NCBI RefSeq assembly: GCF_000027005.1
Contig: NC_012964.1
Coordinates: 1,798,001-1,862,000, forward strand
DNA length: 64,000 bases
Source: Komagataella phaffii GS115
Lineage: Eukaryota > Ascomycota > Pichiomycetes > Pichiales > Pichiaceae
Reading direction: 5' to 3'
Below are positions 29,117 through 39,215 of this stretch, piece after piece. Position numbers and translations under genes: made by a program. The notes beneath the pieces are model-generated. The model ran no database searches and was not told the origin of the DNA. It saw only the letters and a program-made list of their open reading frames with translations. Every line of letters starts with the position of its first letter. The first letter of the stretch is position 1.

Positions 29117-31531
29117 TTATTTACTAAAATTAGTAGTTACCGACTCGTGATCTGACCCATCTTCGCATCTCTCCCCAAAATCAGGCTCTCCGGCACCAGG
29201 AGCTGAAGAGTTAATAATTGGAGATTCACTTGACAGAGAGTGAACTTCTTCTTTGATGAAGATAGGCTCACTTGGAATACTTGACAGTTCAGGCTCTTGG
29301 ATATCTCTAGGAGGTAGAGGGGGCCTTCGTTTCTGTGATTTAGCAGCTGAGCCAGTGTCTGGGATGTTTGTTTCCAATTCTGTTTCCGTGTCTTTTTCTA
29401 GCTCCTCAGTTGTACTGACCTGTGGAGGAGGCTTTCTTATGGCCTTAGACGTAATTTTGGGAGCAGGAATCTCAGAGATATCATACGTAGCTGGGTAGTC
29501 TGTGATATGAGAATGGGGCGTACCATGAAATCTACCTCCGGAGGAACTTGGAGAACCAACTAATATTTTTTCCTTATAAACAAACATTTCAGAAGAAGGT
29601 ACTCTCTCATGATTATCTCTGCTTGAAGGGGAATCCTTTTCCGAAGACAATGACGGTGCAGTTTTCTTGCCTCTTCGAGACTGAATCATTTCCGGGGGGT
29701 TATAAGTTTCTGTCATGAGATTGACTGTTGAATCGTCCTTTCGCTCTTTATACCACTTGCCAATTTTCTTGATAGAAGTGGAGACATACTTTTTTGACTC
29801 CTGAAAAGCAGAATCAGAGGACAATATGCTAGGTGAATCCAGAAGATCAGTTTCGCTTTTTCTGTTCAGCTTCTTTAAGTTGGTATTAGCTCTTTTGGTT
29901 AAGTCTGAAATAGTGGATGTTGCTTTTGAACGCAGTGATACTGTATCAGCATCCACTTCATTGTCACCAATAGGAAGTGAGTACTCTGCAGTTCTATTAG
30001 TTTCCTGGGTCTCTACCGATAACAAGTCGACATCCTCCGAAGCTTCGGGTGATTGTCGAGAATCCATGGAATCGGGATGTGATTGTGATTGGGTGGAATT
30101 CCAAATACCACCTCTGAAAATATCACACTCAGTGCTGTAGAAAACAAAATCATCATAGAACGGATGAACTAGACTCTCTCTAACAGCTTCCTTAAACTTG
30201 TTTCCGATGATTTTGGTTATCAAATTATAATTGAATGAGCGGGAGCTAACAATAGGATCAATCTGAAGATCCAATAAGGGCATTTTTTCGAATGCATACC
30301 AAAGTCGGTTTGATGGTGGAGGCTTCATTTTGATCAGTAGTAGTCCTTGGAGCTTCACCACTTTGATTCTGAGTTTCACATTAACCTCTTTGGTCTTGAA
30401 TCTATTTCCAAGACTGATACTCACTTTAGTTGAAATATCAACTGTTAACTTGCCCTCATACAAAAAGTTGGTAGATATTGTCAGTGCTCCTTCTGGGGTC
30501 AGATCCTTGAGTTTAGGATGAGTAATGAACGGGGCACTGTTGCCAACATCAATGTGCTCAATCTGAAAGTCATCTAAAAATCCAGGTCTTCTTATCTTTT
30601 GAAGTTTAGAATCAACTCTAGCCCTAATTGAATCTTTGAATTTTTTTGTATTCTGTATTGCTAGGAACAGACGGCCAATCAGAGCATTGAACCATTTGGA
30701 TGTTAGCTGGCCTTCTGTTGAATTGAGTATTTGAATCAGATTAATCATGTCAGAATTCTGAAAATGCAAGACATCGGCGTACAGTGAAGGTTCTAGGAGA
30801 TCTTGAGAATCATTGGTTCTGATATAGTCCCTCTTTGAGGCCTTCAACAAAGCAAAATACCAATCTTCTTTTTCATGGTTCAAGTCAGCATAGATAAAAT
30901 ATGATCCTTTTGGAGCAATGCCTGATTCAGAAATTTCCTCCAAAAGATCAGGTTTTTTCTTCATTATACAAATTGCAGATCTTTTAGTAAAGAGTTGATT
31001 GTCTGGAAGATTTCTAGGCCAGACAGACACAAAATGAGTTCCATAGTTGGCCAACACAATGACATGTTGGACATTTGTTTTCTGTTCGTCGCTGTAAAGA
31101 AAGAGGTTTCCATGTTTTAATTCAGCCATGTATCGATTCTTCCTTCTAAGGATTCTCAGTTTCTTGGCATCTACAAGTAAAGGATCGTGGTCGTCCTCGT
31201 CCTCTTTCTTTTTGTACAAGCTAAATTTTGAATCAATGGACGAGTTTTCTAGTGCAGTGGAGTTATTGTTCCCAGAATTGAGCTCCGAAGGGTTAACCTG
31301 TGAAAAATGATAGAACTCTCTGGTGACAGTTAACCACCCAGACATGTAAGTATTCACACCATTCGTGTTCTCGTCTTCATAAACTCCAGCATCAAACTTC
31401 TCTGGCGGATCCTCATCCAGTTCAGGTTTCAAAGGAACCGACTTTCCAGCTAAATAAAATGAACAGTATAACACCAGCGGAACAAAGGTGACGCCTCCCA
31501 AAACATAAATAAAGAGCAAGAAAAAAAACAT
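29117..31531 (-). CDS. NVJ2: NVJ2, SMP-domain lipid-transfer protein of ER contact sites
   Basis: ER-anchored tether of nucleus-vacuole and ER-Golgi contacts; its family moves ceramide and other lipids. From ATG 31531 it is 804 residues (S. cerevisiae Nvj2 is 770). An N-terminal membrane anchor (FFFLLFIYVLGGVTFVPLVL) is followed by a PH-like region (about 60-250, containing SGWLTVTREFYHF). The SMP domain spans about 260-460 (SKWFNALIGRLFLAIQNTK, then RRPGFLDDFQIEHIDVG). The C-terminal ~340 residues are Ser/Pro-rich and disordered, with PPPQVS and RRPPLPPRDIQEPE proline motifs. The codon at 31534 is TTG, so the ATG three bases inside is taken. Confidence 0.88.
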   Translation of the reverse strand: MFFFLLFIYVLGGVTFVPLVLYCSFYLAGKSVPLKPELDEDPPEKFDAGVYEDENTNGVNTYMSGWLTVTREFYHFSQVNPSELNSGNNNSTALENSSIDSKFSLYKKKEDEDDHDPLLVDAKKLRILRRKNRYMAELKHGNLFLYSDEQKTNVQHVIVLANYGTHFVSVWPRNLPDNQLFTKRSAICIMKKKPDLLEEISESGIAPKGSYFIYADLNHEKEDWYFALLKASKRDYIRTNDSQDLLEPSLYADVLHFQNSDMINLIQILNSTEGQLTSKWFNALIGRLFLAIQNTKKFKDSIRARVDSKLQKIRRPGFLDDFQIEHIDVGNSAPFITHPKLKDLTPEGALTISTNFLYEGKLTVDISTKVSISLGNRFKTKEVNVKLRIKVVKLQGLLLIKMKPPPSNRLWYAFEKMPLLDLQIDPIVSSRSFNYNLITKIIGNKFKEAVRESLVHPFYDDFVFYSTECDIFRGGIWNSTQSQSHPDSMDSRQSPEASEDVDLLSVETQETNRTAEYSLPIGDNEVDADTVSLRSKATSTISDLTKRANTNLKKLNRKSETDLLDSPSILSSDSAFQESKKYVSTSIKKIGKWYKERKDDSTVNLMTETYNPPEMIQSRRGKKTAPSLSSEKDSPSSRDNHERVPSSEMFVYKEKILVGSPSSSGGRFHGTPHSHITDYPATYDISEIPAPKITSKAIRKPPPQVSTTEELEKDTETELETNIPDTGSAAKSQKRRPPLPPRDIQEPELSSIPSEPIFIKEEVHSLSSESPIINSSAPGAGEPDFGERCEDGSDHESVTTNFSK

Positions 31532-31939
31532 CAAACAAAACGGATAAGGACTATGAACCAGTATTAATCCGCTAGAAATAATATTAAATTCAGTTCTAAT
31601 CTCAGAACCAGACGACCTGAGGTAAGAGCTACGGGACTAGTAATTCAACCTGGGGAAGAAAGGTTCCTTTTCAGGAGAATCAAAATGTCAGATCGCGAGT
31701 AACAAGGGTTATACTTTAGTAATTATTGTTTATCCCTGTATTTTTATAAATCGACCTATAAACTTCGATTAGGTACCATCGTGCATCATCGAACTGCAAG
31801 AATGTAAGTGTTTCTTTTTCGTTCACACAAAGTTTCAGCAGAGAAGTTTATTAATACTTGCTTCCGTCTGACAACCAATAACAGAAGAAGAAAACTAAGA
31901 CTGGCCCGCTGAAATATTTCGTACAACCAGAGATTGTCA
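31532..31939. other. Divergent promoter region NVJ2 / HSL7 (408 bp)
   Basis: AT-rich, with short A/T runs. No coding frame, tRNA box pair or recognisable regulatory array was found. Confidence 0.5.
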
Positions 31940-34177
31940 ATGTCCAATGTTCTAGTCGGAGTGAAGCCTTTGAATGGAGGTGCAAAATCGGACCCAGTTC
32001 CTGGCAACGTATATTATGAGAAGGGCTACGATACACTGGTCCTTCCCATCACCAACGCCAAATATCGAGAGACTTGCAAGTTGAAATTCAAAGAGTATAA
32101 AGAGCTAATGGGAGTGAACGGCGATAAGATCGACAACTTGAACATGCTAGATGTCCCATATCCACAGTATTTTCAACTGAATCCAGTGAAAAATAATAAT
32201 ATCATAGGGCTCTTAAGTTCTTGGGTGGAACTGGACTCAAGAGATAAATTGATCAATGAGTTTTCTAGTCAGGTCTTGAGACACGAAGTTAGTTATGCAT
32301 CTTTCTTGGGGATCCAAACGGTGATAATTGCGCCTCCAAGAAATTTAACAAATCTGCAGATTTTTACGAGTAATCTGAATTCTTTGATAAGCAGCTTTCC
32401 TAAGGTGAATTTTTCCATTTCCTTGCCTATATGTGAAGAATCTCGCTGGAGTGAAGACGGCAAACTTTCGACAGTTATTGATCCCCTCTCCACATGGGAC
32501 CTGTGGAATTCTATTCGGAGTCAATGTGACTATGCTTTTAACCTGTCCGTTTCATTAGCTTTACCTAAGGGCAACATTCCTCGTTACGTGATTAATCGAT
32601 GGGTATTAGAGCCAATAAAGTGCTTTCTGATCAACACATCCAGATTCATCACCAATGCAAAGGGCTTCCCGGTGTTAAGCAAATTCAACCAAATCATCAT
32701 TTGGTTTATAATCCAAAAAAGGGCTCTAGATCCACCAGCTCTGATCTTGCATGGAGATCTCAAAGATACCTCCAACTTGGAATACCTAAAGTACTTGGTG
32801 TCTATTTCTTCAAAAAACTCACAATTGACGGTCATCGAACATTTTAACCTGAAATCTCTTGTAATCTCCAATCGTCAAGAGCAGTTACAGACACCACTAC
32901 AGCCATATCAGCATGATTTGGATAATTTGACTTACCAGATCTTTGAAAAAGATGCTGCAAAATATGACTCATACGAACGAGCTTTCATAGCAGTACTCAA
33001 AGATGCATCTAAAAATGGTCGATTGGGCGAGCTTCAAGACGACTTAAGACAACAGCTACCTCCTTTCAATATACTAGTCGTTGGGCCCGGTCAAGGCCCA
33101 CTGATTTCCAAACTATTCATGGCAATTAAATCCTTAGGGCTTGATCTGCAATCATTCCGCATCACAGCCATTGAGAAGAACCCAAATGTGATACCTCATC
33201 TTGCACAAATTAACTATGCCAAATGGAGTGGTATTGTAACCATTATTAACGAAAGCACAAATTCTTGGGAATATAGAGGCCCATTTTTCAATTTGGTCAT
33301 TAGTGAGTTGCTGGGAAGTTTCGGATGCAATGAACTCTCTCCGGAATGCTTGAATCCATTGGAGAAATATTGTGAAGAGGATTGTATATTCATCCCGCAG
33401 TCTTACTCTTCCTATATTGCACCAGCAACCTCGCCAGCCATTTATTCAAAATTGAGTTCTAATCAAGCACCTGTGTTACCATTGGGTTTCCCGCACGAAA
33501 TCATTTCCACAAAGTATGAACATATATGGACATTTGAACACCCGAGTCGAACGAGACCTTCCGTTCCACAACCAGGTAACTTACACAATAAACGAACATC
33601 TCTCACTACATTTAAATGTCATCATAAGGGGGTCATTCATGGAGTTCTTGGGTATTTCACTGCTGTCTTATACCCTGGTATACACCTTTCTAATATGCCT
33701 TCGGAGCCTGAACCTCCAACTTTGATCAGTTGGTTACCGATATTTTTCCCGTTGGAGTCACCGATCTATATTTCAGACGACCAAGAAGTGTCGATTCTAA
33801 TGAAGAGAGAATACCGTGATAACAGAGTTTGGTACGAATGGTCAGTAGAATGTTTCATGTATTTAGTGCTTCCATCGCAGGAATCCCAGTCCACGACGCA
33901 GCGCAATTCCTATAATGTTGACCCGCAAGGGGCCACAGCTGTTCCTCGTTCTTGGTCTCATAGGGTCAATATTAATCAGGTGACGGCTTTGGCTGCCCAG
34001 CTACATCTTCGACAAGACAGCAACATCAATAGCATTTTCAACTCTGAATGTGAGAAATCAGACATCCAAAGAGGAGACATTGAGGAGGAGCAAGAGGAGG
34101 AGTATCAACTTAGAGTTCGCACTGGGGTAAGCCGGGTACATAATGCGGGCGGTAGGTTTCATTCTCTAAGACTCTAG
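31940..34177 (+). CDS. HSL7: HSL7, PRMT5-type protein arginine methyltransferase (Swe1 regulator)
   Basis: Yeast PRMT5 homologue; in S. cerevisiae it recruits Swe1 to the bud neck with Hsl1 for degradation and can make symmetric dimethylarginine. From ATG 31940 it is 745 residues. An N-terminal TIM-barrel-like part (1-290) precedes the Rossmann fold. YQIFEKDAAKYDSYERAF carries the Phe linked to symmetric dimethylation. Motif I is VVGPGQGPLISKLF (about residue 378), the acidic end of strand beta-2 is AIEKNPNVIPHL, and the double-E loop SELLGSFGCNELSPE has both catalytic Glu. The Arg seen after motif I Gly in animal PRMT5 (GAGRGPL) is Gln here. The C-terminal beta-barrel is complete, followed by an acidic tail. 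Confidence 0.92.
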   Translation: MSNVLVGVKPLNGGAKSDPVPGNVYYEKGYDTLVLPITNAKYRETCKLKFKEYKELMGVNGDKIDNLNMLDVPYPQYFQLNPVKNNNIIGLLSSWVELDSRDKLINEFSSQVLRHEVSYASFLGIQTVIIAPPRNLTNLQIFTSNLNSLISSFPKVNFSISLPICEESRWSEDGKLSTVIDPLSTWDLWNSIRSQCDYAFNLSVSLALPKGNIPRYVINRWVLEPIKCFLINTSRFITNAKGFPVLSKFNQIIIWFIIQKRALDPPALILHGDLKDTSNLEYLKYLVSISSKNSQLTVIEHFNLKSLVISNRQEQLQTPLQPYQHDLDNLTYQIFEKDAAKYDSYERAFIAVLKDASKNGRLGELQDDLRQQLPPFNILVVGPGQGPLISKLFMAIKSLGLDLQSFRITAIEKNPNVIPHLAQINYAKWSGIVTIINESTNSWEYRGPFFNLVISELLGSFGCNELSPECLNPLEKYCEEDCIFIPQSYSSYIAPATSPAIYSKLSSNQAPVLPLGFPHEIISTKYEHIWTFEHPSRTRPSVPQPGNLHNKRTSLTTFKCHHKGVIHGVLGYFTAVLYPGIHLSNMPSEPEPPTLISWLPIFFPLESPIYISDDQEVSILMKREYRDNRVWYEWSVECFMYLVLPSQESQSTTQRNSYNVDPQGATAVPRSWSHRVNINQVTALAAQLHLRQDSNINSIFNSECEKSDIQRGDIEEEQEEEYQLRVRTGVSRVHNAGGRFHSLRL

Positions 34178-34432
34178 ATCTTCTATTCCATTCAGGAATT
34201 ACATAAAACATTGCATTGCTTACCTAGTTTTAATGATTTTGTAAGATTGCAGTCTTGGCCATAATTATGAAAAAAACTCTCTTCTCGTTCACCCTTTTAT
34301 TCATCTGATTGAAGCATCTACATTACTCTCGCTCCTCCAACCAACAGTAGTCGTATCCTTCGCGAAATCAACAATCGACTTTAAGTAACATATCAAGAAT
34401 CGTCGCAAGCAATACTAAACGAACCAGACCGT

Positions 34433-37400
34433 ATGCCTGCTATTCCATACGACTATCCTTCGATAGTCTCACATGGTACTCCTAGAAAGCAGAAAAGTCA
34501 GGCAAAGAGCTCACGAGCGACGCAAAACTTCAAAATTGCTCATCAAAAAGTTCAGCTTGATGTTGACCTCGCCACTCAGACAGTCAATGGAGAGACGGAA
34601 CTGACCATATTTGCTACTGATCCTTCGTTAAACAAGGTTCGTCTAGACGCAAGATGTATGCAAATACAGGAGGTATTTGTGAACTCAACGAAGGCCGACT
34701 TTATCATGGAGGATTTTTCCCGAAACGATGAATTTCAAAATGATCCAAACAACGAAACATTGCAACGAATTCATCGTTATCAAAAAAGTTACGACACCAA
34801 TTCTGAAAGTATTGACATCTACCAGCATCATTTCTATCGTAGCAAATTTAACCCGTTGTATTTAGATTTGAACGATCACGAAAGTCCTGAATCTGTGGAA
34901 ACTCTAAACACTGAAAACCTGACCGTGTATTTACCTGAAAACTTGCGATTACGTCCGCATGATTTAAGCAATACCTACTCACCGGTTTCAAATTACAATT
35001 CGCCATTGACGACGAACTCTGCTTTAATGAATTCTGATCGACTGTATACCCCTTTCGTTTTAAAGATAAAATATTCATTGAGAGTACCTAAGAACGGAAT
35101 AATATTCAATGGAGGCGTTCACACTACAATAGAGAAAACGCAATGGTTTTGTCACACTATAAATAATGACATCGGTTGTAGTGCAAGCTCTTGGATGCCT
35201 TGCATTGATAACTTTTACGAAAAATACACTTGGGAACTTCAATTGATTGTCCCCAAGACAGTCGGTGATATAGGTCAAACTAAGCCTATTGGTGAAAAGT
35301 TTTCAAAGCAACCTAATGATAATGATGATGACGATGATGACATGATTGACTCCTACCAAGAAACGGATGAAGAAATGACAAGAGAAATAAAGGTGGTACT
35401 TCCAGACTTTGAAAGTGTTAAGGAAAGTCCACATATACTTGACCACTCTAAGAAAGTTGTCAGCGTCCAGCTTTATAACAATCCAGTAGCTGCACATCAC
35501 ATAGGATTTTTTATTGGGCCTTTTGAACAGCTCCCAGCTTCCACATTTAAGTTTCTAGATCAATCTCAGCCAAGGATATTGGACGGAGAAGAAAACAATC
35601 ATAGTGATTTTACGAGCAATGTTGCGGCCAGAGTCTACTTTTTACCCTCACAGAAAGAAATGGTGTTAAACACTTGCCTGGCGCTTTATAAAAATTTAGA
35701 CTTTTATTCCAAAGAGTTTGGATCTTATCCCTTCAGCACCTACTCCATGGTATTTGTGGATAATCTTCCAACGCAATATAGCAGCTTTGCCGGAGTTTCA
35801 GTTATAAGCTCTGAAGTCTTATATGAGTCTAGCCTTGTGGAACCTTTATTCCCAGTCACTGAGCTACTGTCTTTAATAGTTGCAGAACAATGGTCCGGAA
35901 TTAACATTGTTCCCAAGAGCTTAAATGATTACTGGTGTGTTATTGGTATAGCTCATTTTATGGCGGGCCAATTTTTGAAGAAACTGTTCGGCTTTAACAA
36001 TTATAAATTTGTTATAAAGCAAAGATCCGATCGCATTTGTCGAGAAGATATAGGGAAAGCTCCTTTAGCAAATCAACATTTTCGATTTCCTGTCAATGAT
36101 GCTACAGACTTCAAATTCATAAGGCTAAAGGCTCCATTAGTCTTGTTCATTTTAGATAGAAGGATGACTAAAACGGACAGATCTTTTGGTCTCTCACGAG
36201 TAATTCCAAAAATATTTCTTCAAGCTATGTCTCATGACCTATATAATGGAAACTGTCTGTCAACAAGTCACTTTCAACATGTCTGTGAGAAGGTTGCGCA
36301 CCACAAGTTAGATCCTTTCTTCAACAACTGGGTCCATAATTCTGGAACCCCAGTACTTAGAGTGACCCAGAGATTCAATAAAAAACGGATGTTTATTGAG
36401 ATGGGTATCAGGCAGGTCCAAGGCTATGAATTAGCTAGGTCAGACGCTTCTAAGTCTCGTAAAAAGGATCCGGTATCATTTTTGAACGAGGCGTGTCAGC
36501 ACGTCAACCAAACTGGTCCTGGGATCACCTCACAGATTTTCACAGGTCCAATGACAATACGGATTCATGAAGCAGATGGAACCCCTTACGAACATATAGT
36601 AGATCTAAAGGAAGGTTTTACTAAACTGGACATTCAATACAACACCAAATATAAGAGAATCAAAAAGAACAAGAAAGATGAAGAATTAACGAAGAAGGAT
36701 GATTCCGAAAATACGGTGAATAGACTGGGTGACATACTTTCACGCTCAAAAGACATGCAAGAATGGCATTTAGAAGATCTTAGTGCTGAAGGTGAAGAAG
36801 CAAGAACACAAGACGCATTTGAGTGGATTAGAATTGATGCAGATTTTGAATGGATTTGTCAGATACATCTCAACCAACCTGATTATATGTATCAGTCCCA
36901 GTTACAACAGGATAGAGATGTTGAGGCTCAGCTTGATAGTGTCAATTTTTTTTCAAACTCTCTTAGACCAAATGTATTTTATTCCAGTGTTTTGGTGAGA
37001 ACCCTGATGGATAGTAGATATTTTTATGGAGTTAGATGTGAAGCTGCAAAAGGATTGGCCCGACTTTCCAAAGAAGAAAACAACCATATTGGACTACACC
37101 ATTTATTAAAAGCATTGAAGCAATTGTTCTGTTATCCAATGCATGACTCTCATGAAGACGCAACTACGTTAATAAATAATCCGAAGAACTTTTTACCCCT
37201 TCCCAATGATTTTTCTGATTTTCAACGGATGTTCATTCAGGAGACAATACCTGCGGCTCTTTCCACAATAAAAATTAAAGATTCGGACCTATTTTTGAAT
37301 TTGAGAAGGATCCTGCTCAGATTATTACAGTACAACGATAATTTAAGCAATGATTTTAATGATTGTTTCTACATCTGCAGCTTGATTCGGGCCTTGTCAA

Positions 37401-39148
37401 ACACTGTAGTTGAAGCGGGAATGGTTCTACAAGACCATAATGAAGGTATATCTTATTATGACGAAGCTACCTCTGAAGATGGCACATTGGATGATCGCAT
37501 GAATAATATCAACCGAGAAACGATCATCGAGTTTAACAGAAGGTTACAGCTTGACCAATGGGATGTTTCTTATCACACTTGTATCAGTGATACAATTCTG
37601 AACGAAAAGGTTCGTTTGGGGAGTGAAGGACTCATAAAATTTCGCTTTCCGGAACTATTGCAAGTTACTCAAAAGAAATATTCGATATACGTTAGATTGG
37701 CCGGATTCAGAGGGCTTCTATTGTTAGGCGGATTAAAGAACAAGTCTGTGCTACATTATTTTTTTAGTACCGCAAAACTTGAGTCATCAGCATTGTTTAA
37801 GAGGGGGTTAATAGACCATTTTCTAGAAGCAGTGGGTGTAGCCGCTTTATTTGGCACACCTTCCACTTTAGATGATCCAGAGTTTGATAGATTCGAGGAA
37901 GAACTGGAACAATTGCGACTTAGCAAGATCAAGGACGGAAAGCCATCTTCTGGGCTAGAAAATTCTAAGGAATTATTGAATGCAAGCAATTTCGTTGTTG
38001 AAGAAGGATTTTCAAATAAATCTCGAAGAGACACCTATATCAGGACTACCATGAAGGGGGCCATTCAAATTTTAAAAAGGGACTATGCAATTGGTGAGGG
38101 TCTCACGAAGGAACTATGGAGTGCAGTGCATTCTTGTTTACTGAGTATTAACTTGAAAAGAGACATATTTGATCTGATTGATCTCATGTATGATGCTTAC
38201 GACTCCTACCTTGTGAAGATAGATTCTGTTTCGGACAAGAAAGTGGTTACTAGAGTTGAAACGGTAGGTGACAACACGGCGATAGTAAAACTTTATGCAA
38301 AACCACGCCCGAAGCCTTCAATCGTGGACTCTACTAGCCAAAAAATCGAAGAGAAACCTAAAATAAAGTTAGGGTTCAAAAAGTCCACAGAGAAAAGCTC
38401 GGGTCTCTCTTTGAAAATTAAACCAAAAAATGTTGAGGTGCCGGAAAAGGTTAGGCCATCCAAAGTCAAAAAGGAAATTGAACCACCAAAAGAAAATGGA
38501 CCTTCTGAGAAAAAAATACCGCCTCCTAGCTCACTTGTTGATGATGTCACTGCTCCAACACCCAAAGTTGAAGACATCTCTAATCACAGATCCAAGAAGC
38601 AGCTTCTAGTTAAGTTTGGTTACAAAACTGCTAACTCCAGACGATTTGTCAGAATCTTGCTCCGGGAGAAAAGGCTGGAATTTTCTTCCATTCCTTTCAA
38701 CCCAAAGCGATATGATGTAAAATTGAAGTACAATAGAGAGCTACTTGAAGAAAGGACTAGGGCAAGAGTTGATGAGGATCAAAATTCTTCCTCGAACTCC
38801 TATTCAATGTCAATTGATGGTAAAGCAACAAATTCAGGCCCCGTCGATAGCCTCAACGACGATTCCATACCTACAGATGGAGTCGCAGAACTCAAACCAG
38901 AAGTTGAACAGAGAAAGAAAAGAGTTGCAAAGTCCACCCCAAAAGCTCGTCAATCTAGAACCATTGAATCCGACCAGGATGCATTGATTTCTCGATCCCA
39001 TAAAAGACAAAAATTCAATCCCACTATCAATAAACCCAAGTCCGAAGAAGAAATAGGGGAAAACCAAACACCTGAAGCTGGTACACAACCAACTCCCAAA
39101 ACGAAGCCAAAGGCCAAAACTAAAATTAAACTAAAACTCAAATTTTAA
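34433..39148 (+). CDS. TAF2: TAF2 (TSM1), TFIID subunit with inactive M1-aminopeptidase fold
   Basis: Large TFIID subunit contacting the initiator region of core promoters. It has 1571 residues (S. cerevisiae Taf2 is 1407). The N-terminal aminopeptidase-like beta domain opens with KVQLDVDLATQTVNGETELT. The catalytic-like domain has SFAGVSVISSEVLYE and LIVAEQWSGINIVP, where the HExxH zinc motif of M1 peptidases is replaced, so no protease activity is expected. An HEAT/ARM-like C-terminal region (about 850-1250) includes VRCEAAKGLARLSKEE. The last ~280 residues are Lys/Pro-rich and disordered, finishing KTKIKLKLKF, a probable nuclear-localisation tail. An acidic insert (NDNDDDDDDMID) sits near residue 295. 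Confidence 0.93.
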   Translation: MPAIPYDYPSIVSHGTPRKQKSQAKSSRATQNFKIAHQKVQLDVDLATQTVNGETELTIFATDPSLNKVRLDARCMQIQEVFVNSTKADFIMEDFSRNDEFQNDPNNETLQRIHRYQKSYDTNSESIDIYQHHFYRSKFNPLYLDLNDHESPESVETLNTENLTVYLPENLRLRPHDLSNTYSPVSNYNSPLTTNSALMNSDRLYTPFVLKIKYSLRVPKNGIIFNGGVHTTIEKTQWFCHTINNDIGCSASSWMPCIDNFYEKYTWELQLIVPKTVGDIGQTKPIGEKFSKQPNDNDDDDDDMIDSYQETDEEMTREIKVVLPDFESVKESPHILDHSKKVVSVQLYNNPVAAHHIGFFIGPFEQLPASTFKFLDQSQPRILDGEENNHSDFTSNVAARVYFLPSQKEMVLNTCLALYKNLDFYSKEFGSYPFSTYSMVFVDNLPTQYSSFAGVSVISSEVLYESSLVEPLFPVTELLSLIVAEQWSGINIVPKSLNDYWCVIGIAHFMAGQFLKKLFGFNNYKFVIKQRSDRICREDIGKAPLANQHFRFPVNDATDFKFIRLKAPLVLFILDRRMTKTDRSFGLSRVIPKIFLQAMSHDLYNGNCLSTSHFQHVCEKVAHHKLDPFFNNWVHNSGTPVLRVTQRFNKKRMFIEMGIRQVQGYELARSDASKSRKKDPVSFLNEACQHVNQTGPGITSQIFTGPMTIRIHEADGTPYEHIVDLKEGFTKLDIQYNTKYKRIKKNKKDEELTKKDDSENTVNRLGDILSRSKDMQEWHLEDLSAEGEEARTQDAFEWIRIDADFEWICQIHLNQPDYMYQSQLQQDRDVEAQLDSVNFFSNSLRPNVFYSSVLVRTLMDSRYFYGVRCEAAKGLARLSKEENNHIGLHHLLKALKQLFCYPMHDSHEDATTLINNPKNFLPLPNDFSDFQRMFIQETIPAALSTIKIKDSDLFLNLRRILLRLLQYNDNLSNDFNDCFYICSLIRALSNTVVEAGMVLQDHNEGISYYDEATSEDGTLDDRMNNINRETIIEFNRRLQLDQWDVSYHTCISDTILNEKVRLGSEGLIKFRFPELLQVTQKKYSIYVRLAGFRGLLLLGGLKNKSVLHYFFSTAKLESSALFKRGLIDHFLEAVGVAALFGTPSTLDDPEFDRFEEELEQLRLSKIKDGKPSSGLENSKELLNASNFVVEEGFSNKSRRDTYIRTTMKGAIQILKRDYAIGEGLTKELWSAVHSCLLSINLKRDIFDLIDLMYDAYDSYLVKIDSVSDKKVVTRVETVGDNTAIVKLYAKPRPKPSIVDSTSQKIEEKPKIKLGFKKSTEKSSGLSLKIKPKNVEVPEKVRPSKVKKEIEPPKENGPSEKKIPPPSSLVDDVTAPTPKVEDISNHRSKKQLLVKFGYKTANSRRFVRILLREKRLEFSSIPFNPKRYDVKLKYNRELLEERTRARVDEDQNSSSNSYSMSIDGKATNSGPVDSLNDDSIPTDGVAELKPEVEQRKKRVAKSTPKARQSRTIESDQDALISRSHKRQKFNPTINKPKSEEEIGENQTPEAGTQPTPKTKPKAKTKIKLKLKF

Positions 39149-39215
39149 TGAACGAGGAAAGCTTCATGAGCCAGAGCATTATAATCATACTGTATCTATA
39201 TATTATGTCATCAAT

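Noticed and set aside
35850..35920. Loss of the HExxH zinc motif in TAF2 as a sign of a pseudogene
   Set aside because: TAF2 proteins generally lack a catalytic aminopeptidase site.
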